In this document: in pieces, positions 55,101 to 62,544 of the stretch | Layout: every line of letters starts with the position of its first letter | How positions within the stretch are numbered: the first letter of the stretch is position 1 | Assembly: GCA_041905785.1 (NCBI GenBank) | Contig: JAYRKJ010000003.1 | Coordinates: forward strand, 62,001-126,000 | Source: Roseateles_B sp041905785 | Lineage (GTDB): Bacteria; Pseudomonadota; Gammaproteobacteria; Burkholderiales; Burkholderiaceae_C | Direction: 5' to 3' | Length of the DNA stretch: 64,000 nt | Position numbers and translations under genes: made by a program | Notes under the pieces: model-generated | Database searches by the model: none | Told to the model about the DNA's origin: nothing | The model's input: the letters and a program-made list of their open reading frames with translations, nothing else

Positions 55101-55675
55101 CGCCGCACCTGTTCCGCAAACTCCTGGCCGGCCCGGATGGTCTGCCGGTCTGCCTCGAAATAGGCCTCCAGGGCCAGCCCGAGGTCCAGGAACACGGCCT
55201 TGATCAGTGCCTGCAGCTGCGCCAGCAGGTGGTCGGGCGAATCGGCAAATCGTTCAAACAGCAAGCGCAGCAGCTGCGCCAGATACAGCCGATAGGCGCC
55301 CAGATAGTGCTCGGGGCTGAGCCCGATGCGCTGGTGCGCCAGTCCGACTCTTTGGCGCTGCTCAAAATAGGCCGGCGACCATGGGCCGCACGCCAGACTG
55401 CTGAGATGCCGGCCCTGAAGGGCTTTCAAGTGCGGCAGATCAAAGCCCTCCAGCAGCGACTTCAATGCGGGAACACGCAGCAGGTGCTCGTAGAAACCGG
55501 CCACCAGCGCGGCCTCATGCCGTTCGAGCAGGGGCCGCAGGGCAGACAGCGTCGCCTGGGTCTGCGCGTCGAACTGCAGGAAGGCCAGGCGCTGTTGTTG
55601 TGGCCCCGACAGTTCGCCCACGAGCGTGCCATCGCCTTCACACCGCTCATCGCCAACACGAGATGAATCGCTCAT
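52109..55675 (-). CDS. Globin-coupled sensor with GAF, PAS, GGDEF and EAL domains
   Basis: The protein has 1188 residues. Order: sensor globin (about 25-180; proximal His in VGLAHQRIGLSPEHYLGAY), GAF domain (about 185-340), two PAS domains (about 345-600), GGDEF with an intact active site (RYGGDEFVVLLGD), EAL with GVEALARWRHPE and the DDFGTGYSSL loop, and about 120 C-terminal residues. That last part alternates strands and helices like a degenerate receiver. The globin predicts oxygen or nitric-oxide control of c-di-GMP turnover. ATG 55675 follows AGGGGGG; a TTG at 55702 is listed upstream. Confidence 0.9.
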   Translation of the reverse strand: MSDSSRVGDERCEGDGTLVGELSGPQQQRLAFLQFDAQTQATLSALRPLLERHEAALVAGFYEHLLRVPALKSLLEGFDLPHLKALQGRHLSSLACGPWSPAYFEQRQRVGLAHQRIGLSPEHYLGAYRLYLAQLLRLLFERFADSPDHLLAQLQALIKAVFLDLGLALEAYFEADRQTIRAGQEFAEQVRRIFEATALSVGTEYLLSLCREMAASLGASYAMVAIVDPTRPHWADTVALVRGQRVLANFGYDLRGTPCETVLVKGVCLYPDELQQRFPDDHVVAEMGLNSYAGIPLHSRTGQPIGVLSVFGSETIADPQRVERLLHVFSVRAEAELERDQAEQTMAKATRQISAAFEQAASGLIHVDGLGRIARANALAVQLLGAPDPAGTGTPLRQSYPALAELLTLHDGATRVLNWRRADDGAARQIEVRVSRFGAELPDGPFTQLALLDITARQEFERSSRIYERALEHSRTGIFIVEADQDGLPILYANPAFAEINGLQGTLTGQPYLQLHGAQSLGAEWQQVQAALAERREVRVVLPGIRKEGDTQWFDLLLSPIPDATGRVTHFIGFQADISQQRYYQDQLAFHSTHDTLTGLPNRRLLNDRVRQALSQADRRQAQVALIFVDIDNFTQVNDSYGHEMGDRLLLTIAARLSGTLRSGDTVARYGGDEFVVLLGDLSDSAQVKASCAHMMAAIAAPVQLAHPDAQPEVCLTPSISMGVALYPHDAKDARSLYSFADMALVRAKEMGRSNFQFFSEEMNERLQERVRMESALRSALQEGQLAVHYQPIVRLDDGSLSGVEALARWRHPEWGWVPPDQFIRVAEESGQIAALGEWVLGQALRDLRAWSDAGMPSLQLSVNVSARQFRDAGLVARIQALLQVTGIAPQRLCLEITESVMLHDTAANEAMLRALKGLGLGLAMDDFGTGYSSLSYLKRLPIDRVKIDRSFIRDLAEDPSDAALARSIVSMAHDLGMEVVAEGVESAEQREFLAQHGCDLIQGYLLSRPLPAAELLRFAQTAQASDVCGGRRCDLTLVVCHNAAPVHAAWAARAPLQTVASLAELAAMMASCRPRQVFVLAGLDEAGAAATLTRLAEDAACRMMVLCEDRVPPWLQALVNARGHVQLAFPGYRLQDLLGRELPRPSGPTHRVPACRLEQACWAQPGSDPCRPSPAAPSGRAPVGAGR

Positions 55676-55861
55676 CGACCCCCCTCGGAAAGGTTCGGAC
55701 AAGGAAAGACCTTACCAGATGCGTGCGAGTTTGTTGGCCGGCACACGGCACGCGCCGCCCAGGCCGGTCTGCGCGTGCGGTGCCGAACCGACACCACGGC
55801 ATGGCCTGGCTACTTTCCGCCCAAGCGCCAGCTGGCGCTGTTCACGTGCGAGGAGATCGTC

Positions 55862-56020
55862 ATGAATATCGCCACCATTCTCTTGGTTGTGCTGATCCTG
55901 CTGCTGGTCGGTGCGATGCCCACCTGGCCCCACAGCCGCAATTGGGGCTATATGCCCTCCGGCGGCCTCGGGCTGCTGCTGCTGATCGTCGTCGTGCTGT
56001 GGCTGCTGGGCAGGCTGTAG
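55862..56020 (+). CDS. DUF3309 small membrane protein
   Basis: The 52-residue protein has two hydrophobic segments around a Trp/Pro-rich middle: IATILLVVLILLLVGAMPTWPHSRNWGYMPSGGLGLLLLIVVVLWLLG. This is the conserved DUF3309 pattern. The start is at 55862, after AGGAGATC. Function unknown; the family occurs in stress-related clusters. Confidence 0.85.
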   Translation: MNIATILLVVLILLLVGAMPTWPHSRNWGYMPSGGLGLLLLIVVVLWLLGRL

Positions 56021-56024
56021 AGCG

Positions 56025-56064
56025 GCGTTTGCGGGCGTTTGCGGGCGTTTGCGGGCGCATGCGG
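56025..56064. repeat. 10-bp tandem repeat after the DUF3309 gene
   Basis: GCGTTTGCGG is repeated three times perfectly (56025-56054) and once with two changes (56055-56064). It begins 4 bp after the DUF3309 stop. Confidence 0.9.
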
Positions 56065-56112
56065 GTCAATGCCGGACAGCCGCCTGGCGCGCAGCGGCCC
56101 TCGGCGTTCAAG

Positions 56113-56385
56113 TCAGGTCTGAGCGCCGCATGCCGGACGCAGTGTGATGCAATTGCTGATGCCGGCAATGCCAGGCAGATCGCGCACGCAGTTGGTGGCG
56201 TCCTGGCGCTGGTAGTGCCAGGGCACCTCGCCCGACAGCGTCAGCCAGCCGGCGTCGACGCAGGCCTTGACGGCGCCAGGCGGAAGCGAGTGATTCCAGC
56301 TCAGCGCGGTCTGAGCCAGGTAGGCCAGGTCCGAGTCGCTGATTGCAAGCAGTTCGGGCTGGTGATGCCGTGAATCTGTGTTCAT
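56113..56385 (-). CDS. BON-domain protein (cytosolic or short form)
   Basis: The 90-residue protein contains one BON domain: ISDSDLAYLAQTALSWNHSLPPGAVKACVDAGWLTLSGEVPWHYQRQDATNCVRDLPGIAGISNCITL. There is no signal peptide from ATG 56385. A TTG-like start upstream at 56460 is less likely. BON domains bind membranes or lipids. It is convergent with the DUF3309 gene. Confidence 0.78.
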   Translation of the reverse strand: MNTDSRHHQPELLAISDSDLAYLAQTALSWNHSLPPGAVKACVDAGWLTLSGEVPWHYQRQDATNCVRDLPGIAGISNCITLRPACGAQT

Positions 56386-56574
56386 GTCGAACCCCGGCGG
56401 CGTGAAGAAGCCGACCTTGCGCGGGACGCTGTCTCGAGTCTGTGCGCCAGCGCACGGCACTGCCGACCGCAGCGGGTGCGCTGGCGCACGGTCAAGGCAT
56501 CGCAGCCGCCCTAAGGTCGGGGCGGCCCTGGCCAGACATCCTTCTGCGCCCGGTGCTGCAACCTGGAGCGCTCC

Positions 56575-56727
56575 ATGAAGAAATCAATGAAGACCAAGAG
56601 TCCGCCCGCTGGGCCGGCGGGTCATCCGCCGGTGCTGGACATCAAGTCCGAGCTGCCCAAGCCCTCGGCCCATCTGCCCGAGCGCCACAAACACACCGGC
56701 CGCAAGGGCCAGAAAGGTTCGCGATGA
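56575..56727 (+). CDS. Small basic protein, unknown family
   Basis: A 50-residue frame MKKSMKTKSPPAGPAGHPP ... HKHTGRKGQKGSR starts after a GGAG ribosome-binding site 8 nt upstream. It is Pro/Lys-rich. It lies in a GC-rich intergenic region, between the BON and PRC-barrel genes. Not recognised; supported by the start context and coding-like composition. Confidence 0.45.
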   Translation: MKKSMKTKSPPAGPAGHPPVLDIKSELPKPSAHLPERHKHTGRKGQKGSR

Positions 56728-56984
56728 AGGGGTCGGCCGGCATGCGTGGCTTGGTGCGCGCGTCGGTGTGGCGGCGCCGGCCGTCGCCATGAGGGGCGAC
56801 ACCAGCGCCTTCCCCCTGAGCCAGCAGGGCCTGACGGCCAGGGGCGGCTTGCTCTTGCGTAACTGCATCGTTCAGTGTCTTGGCGCACAGACCGACGCCC
56901 GGCGGGCGCCCAAGCTCAGTCACATGGCAGCGAGATCCTCTCGCGCCACTTCAGCGTCACTGTGAGACGCATCAAGGATTCGGC

Positions 56985-57389
56985 ATGACCACCAACTATC
57001 TGACGCGTGACAACTTCGGCATGTACGCCAAGAGCGGACCCGGCCCGGCGCTGATGGGCGCCAACACCCTGCTCGGCAACGATGTCTACAACAAGTTCGG
57101 CGAGGACCTCGGCGACATCAAGGAGCTGATGATCGACATGGCCACCGGCGGGATCGCCTACGCGGTGCTGTCCTTCGGCGGCGTGCTTGGCCTGGGCGAC
57201 AAGCTCTTTGCCGTCCCCTGGTCGGCACTGGTGCTGGACACGACGGCCAAGCGCTTCACGCTCGACGTGCCCAAGGACTCGCTCAAGGACGCGCCCGGCT
57301 TTGACAAGGCCCACTGGCCGTCGATGTCGGACAAGACCTGGGCCAGCGGACTGCACAAGTTCTACGGAACGTCCGACGTGGCCCAGTAA
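56985..57389 (+). CDS. PRC-barrel domain protein
   Basis: The 134-residue protein carries a PRC-barrel fold: TLLGNDVYNKFGEDLGDIKELMIDMATGGIAYAVLSFGGVLGLGDKLFAVPWSALVLD. PRC-barrels occur in photosynthetic reaction-centre subunits and stress proteins. The start at 56985 follows AAGGATT. It is followed after 63 bp by a csbD-like gene, so they form a stress pair. Confidence 0.88.
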   Translation: MTTNYLTRDNFGMYAKSGPGPALMGANTLLGNDVYNKFGEDLGDIKELMIDMATGGIAYAVLSFGGVLGLGDKLFAVPWSALVLDTTAKRFTLDVPKDSLKDAPGFDKAHWPSMSDKTWASGLHKFYGTSDVAQ

Positions 57390-57452
57390 GCCGCCCCGCA
57401 CGGCCCCAGCGGACGTGCGGCCCCATTCATCAACCCACAGAAGGAACACCGC

Positions 57453-57635
57453 ATGAACAAGGACCAAGTCAAGGGCACGATCAAGGATGCCACCGGCAAG
57501 TTGCAGGAAGCCACCGGCAAGGTGGTCGGCAGCACGGACCAACAACTGCATGGCGTCGAGAAGCAGGTCGAAGGCCAGGCGCAGAAGGCCGTGGGCGACA
57601 TCAAGGAAGCCGTCAAGGACGACGCCAAGAAGTAA
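57453..57635 (+). CDS. CsbD-family stress protein
   Basis: The 60-residue protein has the typical CsbD pattern: MNKDQVKGTIKDATGKLQEATGKVVGSTDQQLHGVEKQVEGQAQKAVGDIKEAVKDDAKK. It is lysine-rich and disordered/amphipathic. These proteins are general-stress induced. It is preceded by AAGGAAC and followed by a strong terminator. Confidence 0.92.
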   Translation: MNKDQVKGTIKDATGKLQEATGKVVGSTDQQLHGVEKQVEGQAQKAVGDIKEAVKDDAKK

Positions 57636-57658
57636 GCCGCAGCCGCGCGTGATATGGG

Positions 57659-57697
57659 CAGGGCCCCGGCCAGCAACCGGGGCCCTGTTCCTTTTTT
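57659..57697 (+). terminator. Strong terminator after csbD-like gene
   Basis: CAGGGCCCCGG (57659-57669) and CCGGGGCCCTG (57677-57687) form an 11-bp stem with a 7-nt loop, followed by TTCCTTTTTT. Confidence 0.92.
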
Positions 57698-57784
57698 GGC
57701 GAGCCCTGCGGCTTTGGCGGACCGCCCGTCGTCGCGTCGCTGCCCCGCGGTTTCTCGGGACTGCAACGCCGGGGCCTCGCGGCG

Positions 57785-58006
57785 TCAGCGCTTGCCGCTC
57801 GTGGATTGGGTAGAGGCCTTGGTGGCTGCCCCGGTGCCTGCCGGCGCCGGCGGCTCAGCCGCGGGCGTCCGGCCCTGGTCGATCCCAACCTTGCCAGGCG
57901 GTGGCGGCGCGCCTTCGGCCGTGAAGTCGGCCTCCTGCTGTGTCTCGGCCGGCTGGTGCGCTGTCGCAGCGGCGCGGCGGCGAAGTGCTTCGGAACGCTG
58001 TCTCAT
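57785..58006 (-). CDS. Small Pro/Ala-rich protein, unknown
   Basis: A 73-residue frame MRQRSEALRRRAAATAHQ ... ends SGKR, 30 bp after the ferritin-like gene and in its direction. It is low-complexity, and its composition is not clearly distinguishable from GC-rich noise. It may be co-transcribed. Confidence 0.4.
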   Translation of the reverse strand: MRQRSEALRRRAAATAHQPAETQQEADFTAEGAPPPPGKVGIDQGRTPAAEPPAPAGTGAATKASTQSTSGKR

Positions 58007-58036
58007 CCGGGACTCCCGTCGATGCGGTTCGCGGCC

Positions 58037-58588
58037 TCACGCCGCCAGCCAGCCGCGCAGTTCCTCGGCATGCCGCTGCTCGTCGGCCAGCAGGTCCTCC
58101 AGCAGGCGCCGCGTGCTGGGGTCTCGGTCGCCGACCAGACGCACCATCTGGGCGTAACACTCGATGGCAGCGCGCTCCGCGGCAAGGTTGGCCTCGATCA
58201 TGGCGGGCAGCCCGAGCTGCGCGTCGTAGCCGGCATGACTGCGCATGGTCAGCGTGTCGGGATCGAAATTGGGTTGCCCGCCGAGCTGCACGATGCGCTG
58301 AGCCAGGCGGTCGGCGTGCACCATCTCCTCGGCGGCGTGGACGGCGAATTCCGCGGCGATGTGCGGCGACGCGAGGCCATGCGCCGTGAAGTGATGGCGC
58401 TTGTAGCGCAGCACGCAGACCAGCTCGGTGGCCAGCGCCCCGTTCAGCAGCACCAGCAGTTCTTGGCGCCAGGCCTCGCTGCTTGCCGTGGGTGGACAGC
58501 CCAGACGGGCCGTTTCGATGGCTTCGGTATCCAGCCGCAGCTGGCGTTGGACCGGGCGGCCCGGTTCGTACAAGGCGCTCATGGACAT
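58037..58588 (-). CDS. Ferritin-like (bacterioferritin/DPS-type) domain protein
   Basis: The 183-residue protein has a four-helix bundle with di-iron ligands in LNGALATELVCVLRYKRHHF, AAEEMVHADRLAQRI, and further Glu/His pairs in LAAERAAIECYAQM and LLADEQRHAEELRGWL. This fits bacterioferritin-like proteins that store iron or reduce peroxide. It starts near 58588 (MSMS). It is in the same direction as the Crp/Fnr gene that lies upstream and probably belongs to its regulon. Confidence 0.87.
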   Translation of the reverse strand: MSMSALYEPGRPVQRQLRLDTEAIETARLGCPPTASSEAWRQELLVLLNGALATELVCVLRYKRHHFTAHGLASPHIAAEFAVHAAEEMVHADRLAQRIVQLGGQPNFDPDTLTMRSHAGYDAQLGLPAMIEANLAAERAAIECYAQMVRLVGDRDPSTRRLLEDLLADEQRHAEELRGWLAA

Positions 58589-58716
58589 TCTCCTGGGGCT
58601 CTAGCCTTGCTTCTATTCCCCGCCGCAACGGGGCGTCTGTACGCTTCCGTACAAGGCATGGTCGATCCGCCAACGCGTGAGCCGCTCGGCAGCAGTGATG
58701 GAGCGCAATAAAAAGG

Positions 58717-59451
58717 TTAGCACTGAAGCGACATCGGCGGCTTCAGCAGCCGGTCGTACTCGCGCTTGACCACGGCGTAGCACTCGCAGCTGCGCTGTTC
58801 CAGGCCGGGGCGGTCGATCACGGTGATGTGCCCGCGGGCGTAGTCGATGAGACCGAGCTTCTGCAGCTTCAACGCCGCTTCGGTGACGCCCTCGCGGCGC
58901 ACCCCCAGCATGTTGGCGATCAGCTCCTGGGTCATCACCAGCTGGTCGCCGACGATGCGGTCCAGGCTCAGCAGGAGCCAGCGGCACAGCTGCTGCTCCA
59001 GCAGGTGATGGCGGTTGCAGACGGCTGTCTGCGCCATCTGCGTCAGCAGGGCCTGGGTGTAGCGCAGCAGCATGTGCATGCCCACACCGTAGCGGTGGAA
59101 TTCCGCCTTGATGGTGGCGGCACGCAGGCGGTGGCAGCCGCCGGCACTTTGCACGACGGCGCGGCTTGGCGTGGTCTCGCCGCCCATGAAGAGCGACACG
59201 CCGACCACGCCCTCATACCCCACCACGGCGATTTCTGCCGAGGCGCCGTCTTCCATCACATACAGCAGCGAGACGATGGAGGTCGTGGGGAAGTACACAT
59301 GGGTTTGCGGCCGGCCGGACTCGTAGAGAACCTGGCCCAGTTGCAGCGGCACGAACTCCAGCTGGTTCGACCAGCGCGTCCACTCGTCTTCAGGCAGTGC
59401 AGCCAGCAGGCTGTTGCTGCGCGGGTCCAATGCATCAGGCGGTGCAGACAT
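58717..59451 (-). CDS. Crp/Fnr-family transcriptional regulator
   Basis: The 244-residue protein has a cyclic-nucleotide-binding-like sensor (VPLQLGQVLYESGRPQTHVYFPTTSIVSLLYVMEDGASAEIAVVGYEGVVGVSLFMGG) and a C-terminal winged helix with MTQELIANMLGVRREGVTEAALKLQKLGLI. The phosphate-binding Arg of cAMP receptors is not obvious, so the ligand is unknown. ATG 59451 is taken over 59490. It is a candidate regulator of the surrounding stress genes. Confidence 0.88.
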   Translation of the reverse strand: MSAPPDALDPRSNSLLAALPEDEWTRWSNQLEFVPLQLGQVLYESGRPQTHVYFPTTSIVSLLYVMEDGASAEIAVVGYEGVVGVSLFMGGETTPSRAVVQSAGGCHRLRAATIKAEFHRYGVGMHMLLRYTQALLTQMAQTAVCNRHHLLEQQLCRWLLLSLDRIVGDQLVMTQELIANMLGVRREGVTEAALKLQKLGLIDYARGHITVIDRPGLEQRSCECYAVVKREYDRLLKPPMSLQC

Positions 59452-59730
59452 TTCTCTTCCTCCCGAGTCATCGTGATCATGAAACTTCAAGTCTAGCCAG
59501 CCGTTCGTGGCCCGTTGGTGCGGTATCGCACATAAGTGTTTCGCCGCTTGAGCCCCCCTAGTTCATCGGGCCGAGCAGCAGGTGGGGAGCTGCGGCCAGC
59601 CCAGACAGCCGGCGAGCGGCCGCAGTGCGCCGTGCGATCACCATGGGAAGCGCGGCAGCGCCGGTCCTGGCCGGAGGGCCGTCCTCACGCGTCGTCGTTG
59701 TGGGGCGAGGGCCAGGAGCGCTTTGCCGGC

Positions 59731-60378
59731 CTAGGCCTCAAGGCCGGCCGCACCGCCGTCCGGCGGGGGTGGGGCCCGTGGCGTCGGCGCCTGGCGGCTC
59801 GTTGGCGGCTGGCCGGCCACCAGGGCGGCCAACAGGCGCATCTGCTCGGCCTGCAGTGCCAGCAGCTCGGCCCACTGCGTCTGGCGCAGCTGGTCCAGCT
59901 TGTCGTGCAGCAGCATGATCTCGAGCTCGGCCTTGAGGTTGACCTCGTAGTCGTGCTCGGCCCGCAAGCGGTCCTTCTCGGACTGACGGTTCTGCGACAT
60001 CAGGATGATGGGCGCCTGTACGGCCGCCAGCATGGACAGGAAGAGGTTGAGCAGGATGAAGGGGTAGGGGTCGAAGGTCTGCCCGCGTGCGGCCAGCAGC
60101 AGCACGTTCAGCCCAACCCACAGCAGCATCACGGCGGCGAACAGGCTGACGAAGTACCAGGAGCCGCCGAACCTTGCGACGGCATCCGCGGCGCGCTGGC
60201 CCAGGGTCGGCGGCGAGGCCGCGAGCGCCTCGGGGTGGCGCGCAATGGGCTGGCGCCGCCCGATGTGCTGCGCCACACGCTGCGCATGCTTGTCCAGCTC
60301 GGCGAACGGCCGGCCCAGCAGGGCGGCGGCCTGCGCGTCGTGGCCATTGTCGGCATGCGGGTCATGCGGATGCGTCAT
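59731..60378 (-). CDS. DUF1003 membrane protein
   Basis: The 215-residue protein has two TM segments in SWYFVSLFAAVMLLWVGLNVLLLAARG and FDPYPFILLNLFLSMLAAVQAPIILMSQNRQ, then a coiled-coil with RLRAEHDYEVNLKAELEIMLLHDKLDQLR, all DUF1003 hallmarks. The C-terminus is Pro/Ala-rich. ATG 60378 is used, as the upstream start lacks conservation. The family is of unknown function and frequent in stress clusters. Confidence 0.88.
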   Translation of the reverse strand: MTHPHDPHADNGHDAQAAALLGRPFAELDKHAQRVAQHIGRRQPIARHPEALAASPPTLGQRAADAVARFGGSWYFVSLFAAVMLLWVGLNVLLLAARGQTFDPYPFILLNLFLSMLAAVQAPIILMSQNRQSEKDRLRAEHDYEVNLKAELEIMLLHDKLDQLRQTQWAELLALQAEQMRLLAALVAGQPPTSRQAPTPRAPPPPDGGAAGLEA

Positions 60379-60461
60379 GGCGCTATGGAGGCATGGAGCC
60401 GTGGAGCCGTGGGGATGGGTGCGTGAGGTGCAGGTCTGGCCCGCACCGCACCGGCGGCCGA

Positions 60462-60782
60462 TCACTTCATCCGCATGTCGTTGGCCACGGTGCCGACGCC
60501 CTTGACATTGCGGGCGACGGCGACAGCCGTGTCCATCTGCGGTCTTGAGGACACGAAGCCGCTGAGCTGCACGCGGCCCTTGAAGGTCTCGACATTGATC
60601 TCGGCGGACTTCAGCGTGGGTTCGCCCAGGATGGCGGCCTTGACCTTGGTCGTGATGAGGGTGTCGTCGAGGTACTCACCCGTACCTTCCTGGGTGCGGG
60701 TGGAGGCGCAGCCGCCCAGCAGGGCGAGCGCGACGGTCGCGCCCAGCAGGCGCGCGGTGATCTTGAGATTGGGGGTGTTCAT
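60462..60782 (-). CDS. BON-domain lipoprotein
   Basis: The 106-residue precursor has a lipobox (LLGGCAS) and one BON domain: DDTLITTKVKAAILGEPTLKSAEINVETFKGRVQLSGFVSSRPQMDTAVAVARNVKGVGTVANDM. It will be anchored in the outer membrane or inner membrane, facing the periplasm. It resembles OsmY-type proteins. It is 42 bp downstream of the OmpA-like gene, in the same direction. Confidence 0.9.
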   Translation of the reverse strand: MNTPNLKITARLLGATVALALLGGCASTRTQEGTGEYLDDTLITTKVKAAILGEPTLKSAEINVETFKGRVQLSGFVSSRPQMDTAVAVARNVKGVGTVANDMRMK

Positions 60783-60824
60783 GTGAACTCCTGTTGGGTG
60801 GGACGGCGCGTGAGGGGCTCCCGC

Positions 60825-61736
60825 CTAGCGGGCGAACACGACCTCGACGCGTCGGTTCATTTGCCGGCCTGCGGTCGTGTTGTTGGGAGCCACCGGGTGG
60901 TCCTCGCCGAAGGCCTGGGTGCTGAGCTGGCTGCCCGCCACGCCGAGCTGGATCAGCGCAGCCATCACGGCGTTGGCGCGTCGATCCGACAGCGAGAGGT
61001 TGGAGGCGGCCTGGCCGATGTTGTCGGTGTAGCCCTCGATGGAGGCTCGCCGATCGGGGTAGCGCTTCATGAAGCCCGCCAGCTGATCGAGGCGGTGCTG
61101 GCCCCCGGGTCGCAGCTGCGATGCGCCGGTGTTGAACAGCAGATCGCCCAGCGTGATGACCACGCCGCGGTCGGTGTAGCGGGCCTGCATGTCGCGCAGC
61201 TGCGATTCGAGGTCGCTCACTGTCAGATCGCGCCGTGCCACGCGCTCGCGTTCGGCCTGGGTGTTGGCCTGGGATTCGGCCAGTTGCACCGTCTTCGCGG
61301 CGCTGGCCTGCTCGGCCGCGGACTTCTGGACTTGCGCCGCATCAGCCTCGCGGGTGCGCAGCTCCAGGCGCATGCGGTCGCGCTCGGCCGCCGCACCGGC
61401 AACCACGGCCTGGGCCGCGCGGCTGGTGGCCGTGTCCTCGGCGATGGTGACTTGCTGCAGTGTCAGGTAGGACAGGTGGTTGATGCGCTCCACGCTGTCA
61501 CCCTGGGCCATGGCCTGGTCGGCACGGCGCAGCGACTCGCGGGCGCGCCCCAGTTCGTCGGCAGCCAGGGCGGCAGTCTGAGCTTGGGCTTGCGCGCTCG
61601 TGAGCCGGCTGCGCGCCTGGTCCAGCGCGGCGTTCTGGGCGGGCATGGATGAGCAGGCCGCCAGCAGTGCCAGGCAGGCTGCAGGGCCCGCCAGCGCAAG
61701 CCGGGGAGCCGAGGTTCGAGAGTGTCGAGTGTTCAT
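60825..61736 (-). CDS. OmpA-family lipoprotein with coiled-coil
   Basis: The 303-residue precursor has a lipobox (LLAACSS), a DUF4398-like helical region with long coiled coil (residues 35-180), and a C-terminal OmpA domain with IEGYTDNIGQAASNLSLSDRRANAVMAALIQLGV and RRVEVVF. The OmpA domain binds peptidoglycan, so the protein links the outer membrane to the wall. It follows a DUF4398 gene by 28 bp. Confidence 0.92.
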   Translation of the reverse strand: MNTRHSRTSAPRLALAGPAACLALLAACSSMPAQNAALDQARSRLTSAQAQAQTAALAADELGRARESLRRADQAMAQGDSVERINHLSYLTLQQVTIAEDTATSRAAQAVVAGAAAERDRMRLELRTREADAAQVQKSAAEQASAAKTVQLAESQANTQAERERVARRDLTVSDLESQLRDMQARYTDRGVVITLGDLLFNTGASQLRPGGQHRLDQLAGFMKRYPDRRASIEGYTDNIGQAASNLSLSDRRANAVMAALIQLGVAGSQLSTQAFGEDHPVAPNNTTAGRQMNRRVEVVFAR

Positions 61737-61764
61737 GAGGGTCTTTCGGCGTTCGGGGTTTGAT

Positions 61765-62172
61765 TCAACGGACCGGCTTGCGCTGGATCTCTTCGCTCAG
61801 CGCGCGGGCAGCGTCCTTGGATTCCTTCGCGGCGCGGCTGGACCGCACGGCGTCGGCGTGCAGTTCGGCGACGCGGGCATCGATCTCGGCCTGCTCCGAC
61901 AGCACACGGGCGCGCTCCGTGTTGCCCGCGGCCACCGCGGCCCGTGCGGCGGCGAGCTTGTCCGTCGCCACGCGCAACGCGGCCGGCGCGTCCGCGGCCG
62001 TGGCGGGCGTGGTGGCACGCTGCAGGGCGGACTCAGCCGCTGCGAGTTCCAGCGGCGCCGTGGGCGCCGTGGCGCAGGCGCCGAGCGCCAGTGCGGTGAA
62101 GGCGCCAGCCAGCGCCCAGGCGATAGGGCTGCGTTCGCAAGGTGGGGAACGGAGGAAGAGGGGAGATTTCAT
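61765..62172 (-). CDS. DUF4398 domain protein
   Basis: The 135-residue precursor starts at ATG 62172 with a signal peptide (LAGAFTALALGACATA), including a possible lipobox. The rest is an Ala-rich coiled-coil DUF4398 domain: APLELAAAESALQRATTPATAADAPAALRVATDKLAAARAAVAAGNTERARVLSEQAEIDARVAELHADAVRSSRA. It is the first gene of a four-gene unit with the OmpA-like, BON and DUF1003 genes. Confidence 0.85.
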   Translation of the reverse strand: MKSPLFLRSPPCERSPIAWALAGAFTALALGACATAPTAPLELAAAESALQRATTPATAADAPAALRVATDKLAAARAAVAAGNTERARVLSEQAEIDARVAELHADAVRSSRAAKESKDAARALSEEIQRKPVR

Positions 62173-62544
62173 GAGGGCTCCAAGGCTTGGGCCACGAGAG
62201 TGGCGACACGCCGGCTGGGCCGGCGACCCAGTGCCCTGTCGGGACCGATCCCGCCGCAGCGCGCTGTGCCCCGGACTTTGCGGATCGCGGGGTGCCCCGT
62301 CTGTCCGGAGCCGCACGGTGCGCTGCTTCCTTTTGACGCGGCCTGATGGCGAGTCGCGGGGCCTCGACTCAGGCGCGGCGCTTGGGATTGCGCCGGAGCC
62401 TGGCTGGGTTTTCAGTCCTATGCGATGGGGGAACAGCTCGCGCAGTCGGCCGCGGGCCACCGATCACCCTTGCCATCGAAGGTGATGCCTGCCCCAGCGC
62501 TGGCGGGTGCATACTGCCTGAGCCTGACCTGACAGGAGCACGGC
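62173..62544. other. Divergent intergenic region, DUF4398 / acnA
   Basis: This 372-bp stretch must contain both promoters. Several short frames are present, none supported. Several GC-rich dyads occur (for example CCGGCTGGGCCGG near 62211), without any T-run. No firm promoter was identified. Confidence 0.5.

Noticed and set aside
56025..56064. CRISPR-like repeat
   Set aside because: Units are 10 bp and adjacent without spacers; this is a simple tandem repeat.
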